DNA from: Lachnospiraceae bacterium UBA7060
Lineage (GTDB): Bacteria > Bacillota > Clostridia > Lachnospirales > Lachnospiraceae
Direction: 5' to 3'
DNA length: 23,474 nucleotides
Assembly: GCA_002493835.1 (NCBI GenBank)
Contig: DLAA01000135.1
Location: 1-23,474 of the forward strand
A program made the translations under genes and the position numbers. The notes under the pieces were generated by a model that was given only the letters and a program-made list of their open reading frames with translations, made no database searches and was not told the origin of the DNA. Shown piece after piece: positions 23,396 through 23,474 of this stretch; positions within the stretch are counted from its first letter, which is position 1; every line of letters begins with the position of its first letter.

Positions 23396-23423
23396 TTATA
23401 TAAAAAGCCAAATCTTCTGTCAA
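23395..23423 (-). promoter_or_regulatory. Perfect-consensus sigma-A promoter of the ARH-kinase-pnuC-gntR operon
   Basis: On the minus strand TTGACA (23423-23418), exactly 17 bp, then TATAAT (23400-23395): both hexamers and the spacer match consensus. The expected start is near 23388, giving a leader of about 40 nt before the ATG at 23348. The bases from 23424 to the window end are AT-rich and show no gene. Confidence 0.85.
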
Positions 23424-23474
23424 TTATTTCTTATATTTTCGGAAATTTATGCAATTTTATATGAATGCTTTTAG

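Noticed and set aside
1..23474. CRISPR arrays, tRNA genes, insertion sequences, phage or defence islands
   Set aside because: No regularly spaced repeats, cloverleaf sequences, transposase or integrase motifs were seen on either strand.

Overview
The window looks like core chromosome of a Clostridia-class member of the Bacillota, most likely a Lachnospiraceae relative. The grounds are the short-form HisG paired with HisZ, RecU, a GlgC/GlgD pair, a coaD-linked coiled-coil 'ATPase-like' protein, a YlbJ-like sporulation membrane protein, AGGAGG-type ribosome binding sites and several near-consensus sigma-A promoters with 17-bp spacers. I see no rRNA, tRNA, CRISPR array, insertion sequence or phage gene. 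Genes are tightly packed; the longest gap is about 240 bp (4831-5073).

Layout. (1) 1-4830, minus strand: a classic SDR oxidoreductase, a two-helix membrane protein of unknown function with its own near-consensus promoter, then a tight run of RluA-family pseudouridine synthase, recU, hisZ and hisG (cut by the window edge). (2) 5074-7418, plus strand: glgC and glgD overlap by 7 bp and end at paired hairpins and a strong bidirectional terminator. (3) 7546-10159, minus strand: a HAD hydrolase followed by a YgiQ-type radical SAM protein. (4) 10291-11304, plus strand: a YlbJ-like protein whose stop codon directly abuts that of the next gene. (5) 11305-18983, minus strand: parE, parC, rsmD, coaD and a coiled-coil protein end at a terminator, followed within about 35 bp by a membrane-anchored cell-wall amidase. 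(6) 19079-19816, minus strand: an unrecognised protein that looks like a PD-(D/E)xK-type domain joined to a winged helix, probably transcribed as a leaderless mRNA. (7) 19993-23348, minus strand: a four-gene operon of ADP-ribosylglycohydrolase-family protein, PfkB-family kinase, PnuC-type transporter and GntR/UTRA regulator. It sits behind a perfect-consensus promoter with a palindrome on the expected transcription start.

The most interesting system is region 7. Import (PnuC), N-glycosidic or O-glycosidic cleavage (ARH fold), phosphorylation (PfkB) and sensing (GntR/UTRA) form a complete logic for salvage or catabolism of a nucleoside-like ribosyl compound. The set parallels the uncharacterised E. 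coli yegT-yegU-yegV-yegW group, but with a PnuC-type carrier in place of the YegT symporter. The substrate cannot be read from the sequence.
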